A stretch of 28,062 bases of DNA, taken from Thermomucor indicae-seudaticae (lineage: Eukaryota; Mucoromycota; Mucoromycetes; Mucorales; Lichtheimiaceae). The notes under the pieces are model-generated. The model saw only the letters and a list, made by a program, of their open reading frames with translations, did not search any database and was not told the origin of the DNA. Where the stretch lies: the NCBI GenBank assembly GCA_000787465.1, contig JSYX01000468.1, positions 1 to 28,062 of the forward strand, in the 5' to 3' direction. A program made the position numbers and the translations under genes. Shown here in pieces: positions 8,961 through 19,941 of this stretch (position 1 is the first letter of the stretch; each line of letters opens with the position of its first letter).

Positions 8961-11033
8961 AACATCCTCGGGCAAGGAGAGAGACTGAACCGGATCAAGA
9001 ACAGGCAAAGAGCGGGCAATTCCGTCGAAAACTAAAGTGGAGACAAAAAACATGAATTCCACTTGAACAAGGCAGAGACTTTAGAAGTCTTGGCTCCTTT
9101 ACTCAAATTCAAAAGCAAACACGCTGTTACCAAAAAAGAACGATCCTGGAGGGCGATGTTGAAGCTTCGATGGATACAGAAAAGAGGCAAAAGAGTGTTT
9201 CAAGTTCAACAGACGAATATCAACGAAGTGCCCAATGGTGGAACTGAACAAAGCGAGGACAAAAAATTGGCAAAACAAGTTTCATTGAAACTCGGGATAG
9301 CGTTCTATACTCCGTACAATGAAACCTCTCGGAGAGCTGCCAGGAAACGGCATGCCGGTAAAACATTCAACCGAAAAGCATTACAGACAGACAGCACAAA
9401 CTCTAAAGGCGTTCATACTTTCATACTCCGTTTCTCCCTCCTTTTTTAGGCGTTCTATACGGCGAGAAGCGAAAATGGAAAATGAAGACGTGGCAAGAAA
9501 GAAGAAAATGAATGTTGTCGTATTCGGCATCTTTACATGAACAAAATTGGTCTTTAATTACTTGTCTCCATCACAAATGATACCTCCGTAAAGGTGATCT
9601 TACTCGTCAGACACAAGTCATTTCCCGGTGACATTGTTGGAATTTACGGAGAAATCTGCCAATTACACAAGACACCCAGAAATATTTTTTGTTTTTAAGG
9701 TACGCAGCTGCATTTCTCAAAGGAAGAACAGCCATGATGAGGGAAGCCTTAGACCGTTATAAAGTCTTGAGATAGCATACTAAATAAAGCAACTTTTATT
9801 CAGCCTCGTAGACTTTTCTGTTGTTTTAAGACCTTTCTGAAGGCGACGTTTAAAAATGCTGACATGACCGAAGGTTACGAGAAAACAGAAGAATGCGACT
9901 AAGCAATGCGGACCAGCAGCGCCGGTTGCGCCAGAAAGCTTTGCAGCGACAGAAGGTTTGCAAATGGTTGACTGGAGATTACGAGAATCGGCTTTCTGAC
10001 TTGTCACAGAGTAGACGACCTAAGATTCTTTAAAGAAGTCTTAAACTTAATGCTCAATGACTTCAGGCAACAGAATGGTACGAATAGTTGGATGCAGCGG
10101 TAGGAAACTTTATTTATCAAAAAAGTCTCTCACAAGGCGAGTTTTAAGACTTTTCCATATAGCGGCAACAAGTCATAAGCAGCGAGACTGCTGATGTATC
10201 CAGCACAAGGAGAGATTTACAGCAAATAATCCTGATGTTTACGCATCCAGAATGATGGTTTTGGTATTGCGAATGTCTGCAATTCTAGCAGAGCGCTTTA
10301 CTTACGATATGTGATCATCGCTTTAGTTTATATATCCACTTGCAATGAGCGACGCAATATTAGAAATCGAAGGCAAAAGCACTACCAGAGGCAAGCGCGT
10401 TTTAACTCTCTTCTGGGTTTAGAGTATGTGCTCGTCAGTATTTCCGCCAGTAACGACCTTAACGACTTGAATATCATAGTTCGTATCGCTCATATATTCA
10501 ACCACATAGAATTATCTTTCCCAGTCTTCTTGTCCTTCTTGAGTTTCCTGCACATGGTTGGAAGCGTTCTCAGATTTTCCACTCGATCAGCTTTTCGGTA
10601 AGTCATTCAGTTTCTTGTCATACTCTAATGAATCAGTTTGCTTCTGAGCTAGCATCAGTGACAGGGTGGTATTCGCCTGAGGCCGCATTCGTATTCGCTC
10701 ACGCCATCTAACTCGCTTGCTTCCTTGGTTCTCTCCAACAACTCTACTTTTCTCTTCATTTCTTCAACAAAGTTAGTCTTCTCCTTGGCATCTCGTCATC
10801 ATCGTCTTCACCTTACTAGCCAGTCAAAATCGGACATCGGCAGTTCCTGCTTAACGAGCGACCGCAGAGCGTACCACTCACAAAACGATCTAACTTTCAC
10901 GTGCTTGACGTAAATTGCCTATCCGACTGCCAGTCCCAGAATCTCAGAGCTAATGCACCATGGCGCTGACAAGAAACGTATCTGAGTAAATCATGGGGTC
11001 CTACAGCATTTCTTGACCAAAGGAAGTCTTGTA
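8961..11033. other. Intergenic stretch with unassigned ORFs
   Basis: The longest ORF is 9063-9449 on the plus strand, 128 codons, strongly basic (many Lys/Arg), with no recognised motif. It lies just downstream of the copy D relic and could be its decayed continuation, but I could not align it convincingly. The rest, including repeated AAGTCTT-like words at 9760-10160, has no clear element boundaries. Confidence 0.4.
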
Positions 11034-11770
11034 CAGTGCCCGCGCGTTATAACGATGCCAGTTATAACGATATTCCGTTATAACGATCGAATTTCTGAGC
11101 TACCAGAAATGTAAGCTGTAAATATCGATAATCCGCTATAACGATGAGCGATCAAGATCTCTCCGGATATCGCTTTAACAAGCGCCAATAGAAATGCTGT
11201 CTGAGATTTTCTTCTTTAAAAAAAGACGCTAATCTCTGTTTGTTTAACTGAGTTTCGCTAGTTTTTTTTTCAATCTGTCATATCCTGACATGTTCTCATC
11301 GTTTCTTTTGGAAACGGATACCTGGTGCCTGGAGCATCACCAAGTCTGTCTTCGGAGTTTCAATTGAGTTACTGCGGTCTATCCCACTACGCACCACATT
11401 GCAGCTCATGTACATCTTACGTAGCTTCTAAAATGAAGGGACTGAGACAACACTCAGACGACACATTCTGATCCACACTAAGATCATAGCTTCTGTTATA
11501 AACAGAACTGTTACGTTCGTTCTCATTCCTAAGTGACAACGGAGACAACGACTATGACTAGAAATCTTCAGGATAGTATAAGTACAGTAGAGATATCACT
11601 CTAATAAAACATGATATGTTCAGTCTCGCTTATTCGTTTGACGTATTTTTATTTGTGAGATCTCATATGGCTTTCTACCCAGTAAGGGAGTATGAATTTG
11701 TTATAACGATATTTCGTTATAACGATCACATTTTGGCGTTACCGACGCTATCGTTATAACGCGGGCACTG
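11034..11770. mobile_element. Non-autonomous pogo/Tc1-like element (737 bp) with TA target duplication
   Basis: The left end reads CAGTGCCCGCGCGTTATAAC and the right end is its complement with two bases fewer (CAGTGCCCGCGTTATAACGA when reversed). TA flanks both ends (11032-11033 and 11771-11772), as in Tc1/mariner/pogo insertions. CAGT termini followed by CGTTATAACGA are typical of fungal pogo/Tigger-like elements. The palindrome CGTTATAACG recurs several times just inside both ends (11045-11095 and 11700-11760). No transposase ORF is present, so this is a MITE-like derivative. Confidence 0.8.
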
Positions 11771-12239
11771 TAATGGGTGTGCTTTTGGAAGATCTTTGGA
11801 CTTATAGCCTTAATAAACGTTAAGCTGACGGATCCGGTTTTGAGTGTCGGTTCCCATTTCGCGCAAGGTTATACTTTAAAATTTGGCACGTTACGCTCGC
11901 TTTCGAGTTGGCCATTTTGCGCAATAAAGAACGTAAATTGCTTAGTCAACATCGGAAGATAACGGACCTTTTCATAAACCGCAACTCCTTGTTTTTCATT
12001 GGCTGCAGTACATTTCTCAATGACGAATACTTATATGGCGACAACGGGTTATTCTGTCCATGCATTACGGCCCCGACGACTGCTCTCTATCCTGAACAGC
12101 AGGGATGGGAATAAATAAACCAAGCTTTGGGTGGTGTCGTCAGTGCAACCACGACCGGTATGCACACTATGACGTTTGTAAAATTCGAGAAAAAACAGCT
12201 CCCAGGCACGCAACCATTTTCTTCTCGTTTCCCCTTTTC

Positions 12240-12410
12240 CTCTATACATTCACCTTCACCTTTCTGGGTTTGCCTTTTGGAGTCTACCTTCTGCATCTAC
12301 CCGCGGGTCTACCCTCCAGGTTTACCTTTATGGGCTCACCTTTATGTCTTCACTTTTATGGTTTCACCTATCCTGGTTCACCTTCGCGGATCCACCTTTT
12401 TCTGACTTAA
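12240..12410. repeat. Degenerate tandem repeat, 12-15 bp units
   Basis: About ten imperfect copies of a TTCACCTTTATGG-like unit follow one another (for example ACCTTCACCTTTCTGG, TTTACCTTTATGGG, TCACTTTTATGG, TTCACCTTCGCGG). Open frames across it are repeat-driven and are not called as genes. Confidence 0.6.
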
Positions 12411-12411
12411 A

Positions 12412-12670
12412 CCTTACGCCTATGGTTACGCCTATGCCTATGCTTATGCGTGTGCCTGTGCCGATACTCATGTCTCTACCCTTTTTTCTTTTTATTTCTT
12501 TTTATGCTATGACCACCTTGATACGAACGACGACACAGACGACAATCCGGACGATGGCGACCAGGACGTGAGGGTGCCCTTACCTATTTTTTCCTGTCTG
12601 GCTGGTCCAGCGGGGGCTGAGGGTCCGCTGGCTGGTCCGCTGGGGAGGTCGGGGACCGAGAAAACACCAC
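12412..12670. repeat. Low-complexity tract with CCTATG and GCTGGTCCGC-type repeats
   Basis: From 12415 hexamers of the form CCTATG/CCTGTG repeat about six times. Around 12595-12660 GCTGGTCC-GC units repeat in a G-rich stretch. No coding or structural function is evident. Confidence 0.45.
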
Positions 12671-13115
12671 GCCCACGCCGTGATCCCTAGGCCTGGATAT
12701 CCCAGAGCTTAGAGTGCTTCATCTTTCAGATAGTCTTGTTGCATTTTTATGAGTAAAAAGCTTTTTGTAATGCAATAAGTCGTTCCATATTTGGATCGAA
12801 ATCAAGGTTATTGCTCGTGGTACTCTAAAAATTGATGAGATATTCATGAAAAGCCTGATATAAGATATTTACCGAGGAAACAAAACGACTAAGGATATCA
12901 GGTTGCAGTCATACATTTCTTAATCATTATGACAGGTAGGGTCCCACGGGGAAATAAGGAAATTGCATACGCAACTGTTCTGAGGACGGCCAGGTCGAAT
13001 GAGTGACAGGCGTTACGAAGCATGTATCGGGTGTTGAGGCTACGTAGTTGCTTTCAATCATAATGTGTGCAACAATTGGCATCCGAACAATATTTATCAA
13101 AGTATCGGTCCGTCC

Positions 13116-13230
13116 TGGTCTTCTCACTTGCAGTGACTCGGCCAAATGCTGTGTATACAGGTGAGCAAAACAGTGTTGGTATCAATATCCACAAGCGTTA
13201 TTGGCCCGAGAACCATAAGTGAGAAGACCA
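13116..13230. repeat. Inverted repeat with perfect 14-bp arms
   Basis: TGGTCTTCTCACTT at 13116-13129 is repeated exactly in reverse complement at 13217-13230. Inside the arms, a weaker inverted match (ACTCGGCC against GGCCCGAG) extends the stem. The whole unit is 115 bp. It may be a small foldback element or a hairpin-forming site; no target duplication was recognised. Confidence 0.5.
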
Positions 13231-14227
13231 TTTAACTCATATGGAGCCAGACGAGACTCACCCTTACTACTGGATAAAGCATTTATAGGTCAAATAATGT
13301 ATAAGTTATGCGTCTTTTATTAGCACTAGCAAAGTGTCATGGACGGATTGCCAAGGTCTCAGTCTAGAAGCATGTATGTGTCTCTGTCGTATGGTTTAGA
13401 CCCAAAAAAAAATTTTGGTGGACGCATTGTTTTAGCGAATGAGGTAGCTATTGTCATCGTTTGGTGGTGGCAAGCAGAGACCCAAGGAGAAAAAAATACT
13501 TTAGGCTTTGCGAAATGTCAGCATTTGAGATCCAATGTCGGCATTGGAGTTGCAATGGTTTGTCAAAGTGTGAAGGGCTGTGATCATGGAATCGACTCGC
13601 AAGTTCCTGAGCATGGTTTCTCTCAGCAAGGAAAGCGGCATTGGAGCACTATTTGCAATGGCAGCTCGGAGACAGATGATCGTTTGGAAATGCGACTGAA
13701 ATGGGCTGATGAAGTTACGTTTTGACAACAGGTTGCGCAATGCTGCATTTACCATCACGAATGCATTGAGAACTTCAGTGCTTACGTCAACTTGGAAAAG
13801 ACGAGCTTTCTTATGGAGGATCTCACGGACGCAGAAGTTCCTTGAATAGAATGAGGGACGCTTTTTTCGCAAAGGAGCGACATGCAATAGATGCTTACGA
13901 ACGTGATATCCTCGGTAAGACACGAATTTCCAATATGAAAGCATGCAATAGTCAGTATTTTTCTATCCAAGAGATTTTCCTGCAACCATTGAGTACCTGA
14001 TTTCGTGGAATGAGACGTTATTCATATGCATGGCATACTGATTCAGGATGTCCTTTACCATAAGGTTTTCAATTTGGCGATGTTATTTAATAGTTACGGC
14101 TGCAAATTGTTCTCATATTAATCTTTGTTACGCGTGGCATATCTCTCAGTTTGATTATCAGACTGAATATGCCGGCTCAAGTGCTGCGACAGAGCAAGAC
14201 CGAAGGTGAATGCAACCTTGAGTTATC

Positions 14228-14626
14228 TTGGGCGTCATTTCACTTGGCCTTGCGTCTGGAGCACGGGCAATCACAGGTGAATTTCCAACGAGACCAAGGC
14301 CTAGACCCCGCCAATGTCATGACGTTAATCGTGATGGTGGCACAAAGCACATTGGTTGCTTACTATCATGTCATCGCACAAATGTCAATAACAGCTTTTT
14401 AGAGAGAGACACGGAGCCTGTGTGTGCGCGTGTGTGTGACGATGATGCAAGAAAAGAGTAAAAAACAAACCTGCTATGACGTTATGACAATGGATTCTCT
14501 GGTCTTCCTGTTTCCGTGCGGAGTTGCGACATTTTTATTTTTTAATGGGGTGAGGAAAAAGAAGAAACCGCTTTTTCCCACCTGTCATTCTGATTTCTCA
14601 TTGTCGCTTTGGGATCTTAACACAGA
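14228..14626 (+). promoter_or_regulatory. Upstream region of Sld2-like copy B
   Basis: This is homologous to the upstream region of copy A from a GGCGTCATT word onward. It carries the TATGACGTTATGACAA motif at 14475-14490 and GCGGAGTTGCG at 14518-14528. The ACGCGT box of copy A is absent from the matching position. A short GT/GC alternating run lies at about 14418-14440. The duplication therefore included the promoter region as well as the gene. Confidence 0.5.
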
Positions 14627-16206
14627 ATGAATTACAACAAGGACGAGTTTCTCCTGGCCCAAGTGGCCTCACAATTGAAAAGGTATCTGTTGCGCTGGCA
14701 ACAGAAATTTGCGCTGAAGTTTGGCCGCGAGCCGGCAATTCCAGACGTTGACGGTAGGCCGAAAGTGGGTACGTTGCTGACACGAAAACACACACGTCTA
14801 TCTTTTTTTTCTGGCCACTAACTCAATAATAATTGCCCAACTTTTTAGCCCGGTGCTACCGTCTGTACAACGACATGAGGAGACTGCAGGCTCCAGACCA
14901 GAGGCCATTCGCATTTTCAGAATGTTTGGCCAACGTGGCAGCCGACGAAAAGGCACGAAAGCAGGAAGCCAGTAAAAAGAAGAAGAAGCAGCAGGAGGAG
15001 GAGGAAGAGGAGGAGGCGGCTGCTGCCATCAAGAATAACAACGCAGAATCTTCGAAAGCCCAAGAGGCACAGCAACAGCGTGGCGACAACGAACCCAAGA
15101 CGCCCTCACGACGTTATCTGATGGATGATTTCGAATATCCAGTCAACCATCCGCTTTCTCCTCACCGCCAGCTTTTCAGTCCGCATAAGTCCCCGCATCG
15201 CAACACGTACAAGGCGTCCCCTAGCGAGCGCTCGTCTCAGCCCACTGCTACTATGCGAAAAATGGTCCTCAGTCCCACAACGGGCAACATTTCAACAGAC
15301 CCAAGAACACACAAACACGAGACCTTTAGGGGAAGCACACAACTTGTCAAGATACTTAAAGGGGACCAATACATGGACGAATTGCGCAATGAAGCATTCT
15401 GGCTGGATATATCAGTTGAGGAGTTGATAGAACGAAAGAAAAAAGAGCTAGTGGCTGCAAAGGCAGAATCATCGACAGCAGGCCAGAAAAGAAAGTTGCG
15501 CGGCGAGATCGAGGATCAAGTGAATCAGCAAGAGGAGGAAGAAGAGGTGTCTTTCAAGCGCATTTCAGTGGATATCTTCTTTGAAAATACAGAACACTCA
15601 GCATCAGAAAACAAGAGCCAGGAGCGGAAGTCAGAAAAAGGAAAAGAACGTGCACGATCAGCGAGCGAGGATGAAAGTGGTGTGACAGAACCACCTAAAA
15701 AGCGCCGGAAGAATGTTAGCGACAACGACGTGGAGAAATCAGATACAAAAGATGCTGCAGAGGTCAACAAGAACAGTATCAGCGAAGGAAGCAGAGGTGC
15801 AGCACAAGAAGAAAAGAAGCAAGAGCAGAAAGATCAGTCGACAAATCAGAAGAAGAGAGAACGAGAGATGGATGACGAGGATGAACACGGCGAGTCTTCC
15901 CCACCCAAAAAGAAGTATCGCAATCTCTTATGTGAAGCGAGACACGAAGTTGAAGAAAATCCAAAGGAAGAAGAAGAAAAGGCAAGGGATGAAGGGGAAC
16001 AAGAAGAAATATCCCAACGTCGTTCGCAAAGCCGAAATCAAGAGACAAGAGATCGAGAAGAAGTCCGGAACGAGATCGTGGATGTTCAACTTGATGCGGA
16101 TCCATCTCCGCGGGACTGGGACGATACTGACATGGACGTGCCGCCTGGTCTATTCGTATTCCTTTGCACCAGAACGGCAAAATTGAACCCAAGGACCTGG
16201 TGGTGA
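14627..16206 (+). CDS. Sld2-like replication regulator, copy B (shortened, altered C-terminus)
   Basis: Exons are 14627-14768 and 14849-16206, giving 499 residues; the intron is 80 nt with the same position and phase as in copy A. The Sld2 N-domain pattern is kept (LLRWQQKFALKFGREP, then IPDVDGRPKV joined to ARCYRLYNDMRR). The SP cluster (SPHR, SPHK, SPHR, SPSER, SPTTG) and the FWLDISVEELIERKKK block are also kept. A Lys/Glu run is expanded near residue 80. Compared with copy A, about 65 residues after YRN are deleted, including the first WxDP-F motif. The frame then shifts near the codons for NPRTWW, giving an early stop about 146 bases before the stop position homologous to that of copy A (16350-16352). 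Either a truncated working paralogue or a young pseudogene; the open N-terminal 450 residues favour recent activity. Confidence 0.65.
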
Positions 16207-16381
16207 TGACCCGAAATGAAGAGAGGGATTTTATCCTCAGGAAAGAGATACACGGATGGTGCCATGCTGTCTTCTGGATGGAAATCCCAGGAACAAAGCT
16301 CAGAAAAGTGACTAAACAACAAATTTTTTTTTCGAAAGAAGCCGGTCTTTAGACCTGTTTGTACCAAAGAGCGTTTTGCAA

Positions 16382-16387
16382 AATAAA
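16382..16387 (+). terminator. Poly(A) signal AATAAA of copy B
   Basis: AATAAA lies in the same GCAAAATAAACACTC context as after copy A, downstream of the ancestral stop site at 16350-16352. The original 3' end thus survives although the reading frame now stops at 16206. Confidence 0.5.
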
Positions 16388-16638
16388 CACTCAAGGTGTT
16401 TGTGGTTACCGATATGAAGGACATAAGATATTGTACACCTTTTTTACTTTTTCGTTCAGCCCAAACTCGACTTTCTATTTGACATGGCGAATACAACAAA
16501 AGCTGTTGATCAGCATTGACTCTTGTTCCGCGACAACATATTCACAGAACTGCCGGAGCACAATTTCATTTGCCACAGCAAAATATGTCACCAGAAGTGT
16601 TTGCATGTTTGCATGCTGCGGTGTTGTTTAATGAGTAT

Positions 16639-17027
16639 CTGGGTAGTCAGTGGTACTGTTTAACGCAGATTCATGTAGCACATACAAAAAAATGATTATT
16701 TCTAGCTAGTTTAGCAAGAATGCCAGTCTCACAGACGCGATGCTTGCCTATGATATCAAAATCAGTATATGCCATCCCGACAAATGGAAGTTACGCGTTC
16801 TGGCATCGAAAGTTGGAAGATGTACCTAAGAAATTTGTACTAAAAAACAACCACTTTCGTTAGCAGAGCCAGAAGTCTCTAGGCAGATATGCGTGCGCAC
16901 TGTGACATGTGTCTACAAGAGGCTATACTAAAGTGACGAGAAAAGAAATTCAAAAAACCCATTGGCTGCATGGTTAAATCATTCCTCATAATGGGAACAC
17001 GCTAAACAGTACCGCAGGCTACCCAGC
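16639..17027. repeat. Imperfect terminal inverted repeat unit, possible MITE (~390 bp)
   Basis: CTGGGTAG followed by GGTACTGTTTAACGC at 16639-16666 is matched in reverse complement at about 17000-17027 (CGCTAAACAGTACC...CTACCCAG). TTAATG occurs just outside both ends, within a few bases of the arms, and could be a remnant of a target duplication. The inside has no ORF of note. The family is unknown. Confidence 0.5.
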
Positions 17028-17056
17028 GTCCTGCTTAATGCCCAGTAAAAGTTTAA

Positions 17057-17190
17057 CAGTGGCCGCTTGCTATATTGATATTTGCTACTTGGATATTCTC
17101 GCTATGTCGATCACTTTTAGAGCTAACGCGAAATGTTAGCTGGAAAATATTGCTAATTCGCTATATCGATATCCGATTCCCTTGTCACTG
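17057..17190. mobile_element. Fragment related to the pogo-like element at 11034
   Basis: From CAGTGGCCGC onward, about 130 bases align with the left end of the 11034-11770 element, sharing the GAGCTA...GAAATGT...AGCTG...AAATAT...CGCTATA words and CGATAT-type repeats, with many substitutions. A CACTG at 17186-17190 might be a right end, which would make a 134-bp internal deletion derivative, but no clean TA duplication flanks it. Confidence 0.5.
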
Positions 17191-17695
17191 AAATATCTAT
17201 ATACAGAGCAGATTTTACTATTTGAAAAAGCCATGTACTGTGATTTAGCTGACTTAGGTGACTTCCTAAACTCCCTTCATTTAAGGCTCTAAATTAGCAA
17301 ACACCTGTCCTCCACTTCCTTCGTTGATGGCATTGATGATTTCACCGTTACGGAAGCCTTCTCAAGCAGTTACGCGTCGCATAAGGGTTACCGACGGCCG
17401 AATGAGCGTCATCGTAGAAAGCACGGTCACTTACCTCCTGCCAATCAACTGGTCGAGTCCGTACCCCCTAAAACACGAAATAATTATCCTTCAATCATTC
17501 AAAAGACTTCATTATCACGTCTATACAGTGGGACCCCTTCTAATGCAACGGCTCGATTCCTAGAAATTTGTTTCAATAGCCCGGGGTTGCAATGGAGTGA
17601 GGCGGCCGCTGTTTTAGGTTCTGATCTTGTATCCATCAACTATTCCACAAACCCATTCTTTATTTGAGCATTGGCGAAGAAGCAGACATGTCAGA
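17191..17695. other. Intergenic, nothing recognised
   Basis: About 500 bases between two mobile elements. One 79-codon plus ORF (17324-17563) has no recognisable feature. I see nothing further in it. Confidence 0.4.
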
Positions 17696-18194
17696 TAGAG
17701 TTCCTTAACGGGCCAGAATTCTGACCCGTCCAGTAATAATTAGGCAGGCGGGCCCGCCCAGCCTGGTTGGCCTCCTAAGCCATTGCTTGCAAATGCGATT
17801 TGCAATTTTTTCGGAAAAATAAATGATCCTTTACTGCTGGCGGTCTTGCAGGCACAAGTTCAAATCATTGAAAACTGCTAGAAAACTATTGTAATGTTCA
17901 AAACTTATAGCTTGCTGGTAATGATTAAATACTTTGGTGTTTCATGTACTTATGTTCTATAATGTATGTGAGATACAGATAAAGCTCTTGCTTTAACAAC
18001 TGCATAAGGCATATACAGAGTATCGACCCTGTTATATGTTGCTCAGTTTATTAACGGGTTTAACGGGCGAACCGGGTCGAGTCACGGGTCATACCGGGCG
18101 GGCCAAGGGGTCACAAAATCTCGATCCGACCCGTAGATAACCGGTTCGGTTACGTGTCGGGCCACCGGGCAGGTCAGTTCTTTAAGAAGCTCTA
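17696..18194. mobile_element. Non-autonomous hAT-like element (499 bp), GC-rich arms
   Basis: The left end TAGAGTTCCTTAA matches the reversed right end TAGAGCTTCTTAA at 11 of 13 positions. The flanks are TGTCAGA on the left and TGTCCAGA on the right (18195-18202), an 8-bp target duplication with one base lost on the left. Both arms contain GACCCG/CGGGTC and GGGCGGGCC repeats (17708-17765 and 18050-18175), whereas the middle is AT-rich. No transposase is encoded. The termini resemble those of the elements at 8131 and 19942. Confidence 0.65.
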
Positions 18195-19244
18195 TGTCCA
18201 GATATCGTCGGACCTCATTGTCCATATAGGCATTCATATAATCAGATGCTGCTAACGATTTTCTAAAACGATCTGCTATTAGCAATAACTGAACAACAAT
18301 GAAAACCACAGGAGAGATTATGGTGCCGCGCAAAAGCGGCATTTGTCTCTTATTTAGATTAGTTCCTTCTTCTATCTTTATGTATCCAGTTATCTGGAGA
18401 CTAAAAGAAGAGCAAGGTAGCCGGCTTGATACGCCCACTGGTGAGAATACCCATCTGAGAAACTGGATCCAAATCGCAGCCGGAGCTGGCTTTGGAAGAA
18501 AGGCATAAAGTCAAAACAAGTCTTGCTTGCAGTCGTATTCGAAGGTTCTTACGCGTCCTTTATTTAAATTGAAAAACCGCGAATTCTTTGGTTTCGAACT
18601 TTGCCCTTTATGACCATATCTTTCTTTCCACTTTTCTCTCTTCGCCAGAGGAAATTACGTATGCACATTCATCTTCAGCGTCTCACAACTTCGTCACGGA
18701 CTTCCATACGGCATTTGTACGCTAGCGGTGCAAATGGCGCAACTTGATGCTGCTGAATTGCGAAAAGCGAGATGACGTTGACGGAGATTGCCAAGAATCG
18801 CTTTGCCAGTCCGGAAACATACGTTCGCAGCAGCAACTCAAATACATTCTGTGTCTATGGACGCTCTTGGCGAAAATTTTTTCGTTTTTCTTCCCGGGAG
18901 GAAAGGCGTCCACTCTGGCGTGGTCATATTTGCGCTTATGTGGCAATTACGTCATGCTTTACGCCTCTTCGAAATGAAGTTCGGCATCTGGGTCACATGT
19001 TTACACAGGAAGGGCCTGCTCTAGACCAACTCTGTTCAGGTGGGTGAAACACTGGACACAAGGAAAATTGGGCGGTCTTCCATTTGTTAATAAGTATGGT
19101 AGATAAGGACTGTCGTTGTCTTCGGCCGGCATGAAAGTAATAGAACGCTAACTATGGTGTGTAACTCTGAAATGTATACCGAGCTATTGCAACACGCAGC
19201 TAACGACGTTGCAAATTGCGGAAGGTCGGGAAGTTGCAATGGCT
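18195..19244. other. Intergenic, unassigned ORFs
   Basis: Small overlapping ORFs occur around 18744-19047 on the plus strand, with no recognised domain. On the minus strand, codons near 18190-18290 read SLAASDYMNAYMDNEVRRYLD, faintly like a hAT transposase C-terminal dimerisation segment, but too short to call. Confidence 0.35.
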
Positions 19245-19466
19245 TTATATATTTTCAGGGATTCCTGAAAATTGGCTGCAAAAGGCCGGGTGCTGCAATA
19301 GGCGGGGTTGCGATAGGCGGGGTCCCATGGTATGACGTAATGACAATGGTTTCCTATTTCCGTGCGGAGTTGCGCCATTTTTCTCGTAATCAGGCGAGGA
19401 AAAGGAAGAAACCACTTTTCCCCATCCAGACGCCCGCTTTCTGTCGCTCTGGGTTCTTGACATCAA
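19245..19466 (+). promoter_or_regulatory. Upstream region of Sld2-like copy C
   Basis: This aligns with the regions before copies A and B. It keeps TATGACGTAATGACAA (19331-19346, containing a perfect TGACGTAA) and GCGGAGTTGCG (19364-19374). It stays well conserved although the coding region behind it is dead, consistent with a fairly recent duplication. Confidence 0.45.
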
Positions 19467-19941
19467 ATGAATAACGAGAAGGACTCCTTTCAACTGGGCC
19501 AAGTCATCGCTCAGTTGAAGAAGTATCTGTTGCATTGGCAACAGAACTTCACAATCAAACATGGCCGCGGGCCGCGAGCCGCAAATTCCGGACGTTGACG
19601 ATAGGCCGAAAGTGGGTAGGTTGCTGACACAAACGCATACACACACGGCTCCTTTTCTTTCTGGCCATTAACGCAATAATAATTGCTCAACTTTTTAGCC
19701 AGGTACTACCGCCTCTATAACAACCTGAGGTGACTGCAGGCTCCGGGTCAAACACCATTGACATTCGCAGAGCGATTGGCAAAAGTCGACGCTGGACAAA
19801 AGGCAAGACAACAGAAAGCCAGCAAAAGGAGTCAGTAACAGCAGGCGGCTCCTACCACAAACGATAACAAGGCTGAATCTTCTAAAGTGCAAGAGATCCA
19901 GCAGGAAAGTGACGCCTTCTCGCCCCTATTTTATTGGTGAA
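19467..19941 (+). pseudogene. Sld2-like copy C, frameshifted and cut off by a hAT-like element
   Basis: The ATG at 19467 opens the same N-terminal domain as copy B (QLKKYLLHWQQNF, KHGRGP). A perfect 7-base tandem duplication of GGCCGCG (19563-19569 and 19570-19576) shifts the frame, and TGA at 19596-19598 ends it after 43 codons. The intron is still recognisable (donor at 19616, acceptor ending 19698). The second exon begins ARYYRLYNNLR and then has an in-frame TGA (19731-19733). Similarity runs through the Lys/Gln-rich part and ends at the transposon terminus at 19942. The rest of the gene is not found on the far side of the element, so the 3' two-thirds are missing. Confidence 0.8.

Larger units (their letters stand above)
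11773..14227. other. Intergenic stretch, repeats and unassigned ORFs
   Basis: No gene could be assigned. Opposing ORFs overlap at 13339-13725 (plus, 128 codons) and 13501-13944 (minus, 147 codons), neither with a recognised domain. The degenerate repeats at 12240-12670 and an inverted repeat at 13116-13230 are listed separately. Confidence 0.4.

Noticed and set aside
9757..10160. Possible MITE with AAGTCTT/TTTAAGAC words at both ends
   Set aside because: The end matches are short and out of register, and no target duplication was found.
12105..12571. Overlapping ORFs of 75-101 codons
   Set aside because: They are open because the DNA is a degenerate short repeat; the peptides are repeat translations.
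13339..13944. Two opposing ORFs of 128 and 147 codons
   Set aside because: They overlap on opposite strands and neither has a recognisable domain, splice continuation or promoter support.
18180..18300. Faint hAT transposase-like segment on the minus strand
   Set aside because: The similarity is from memory of a general motif style, covers about 25 residues and starts inside the arm of a non-autonomous element.
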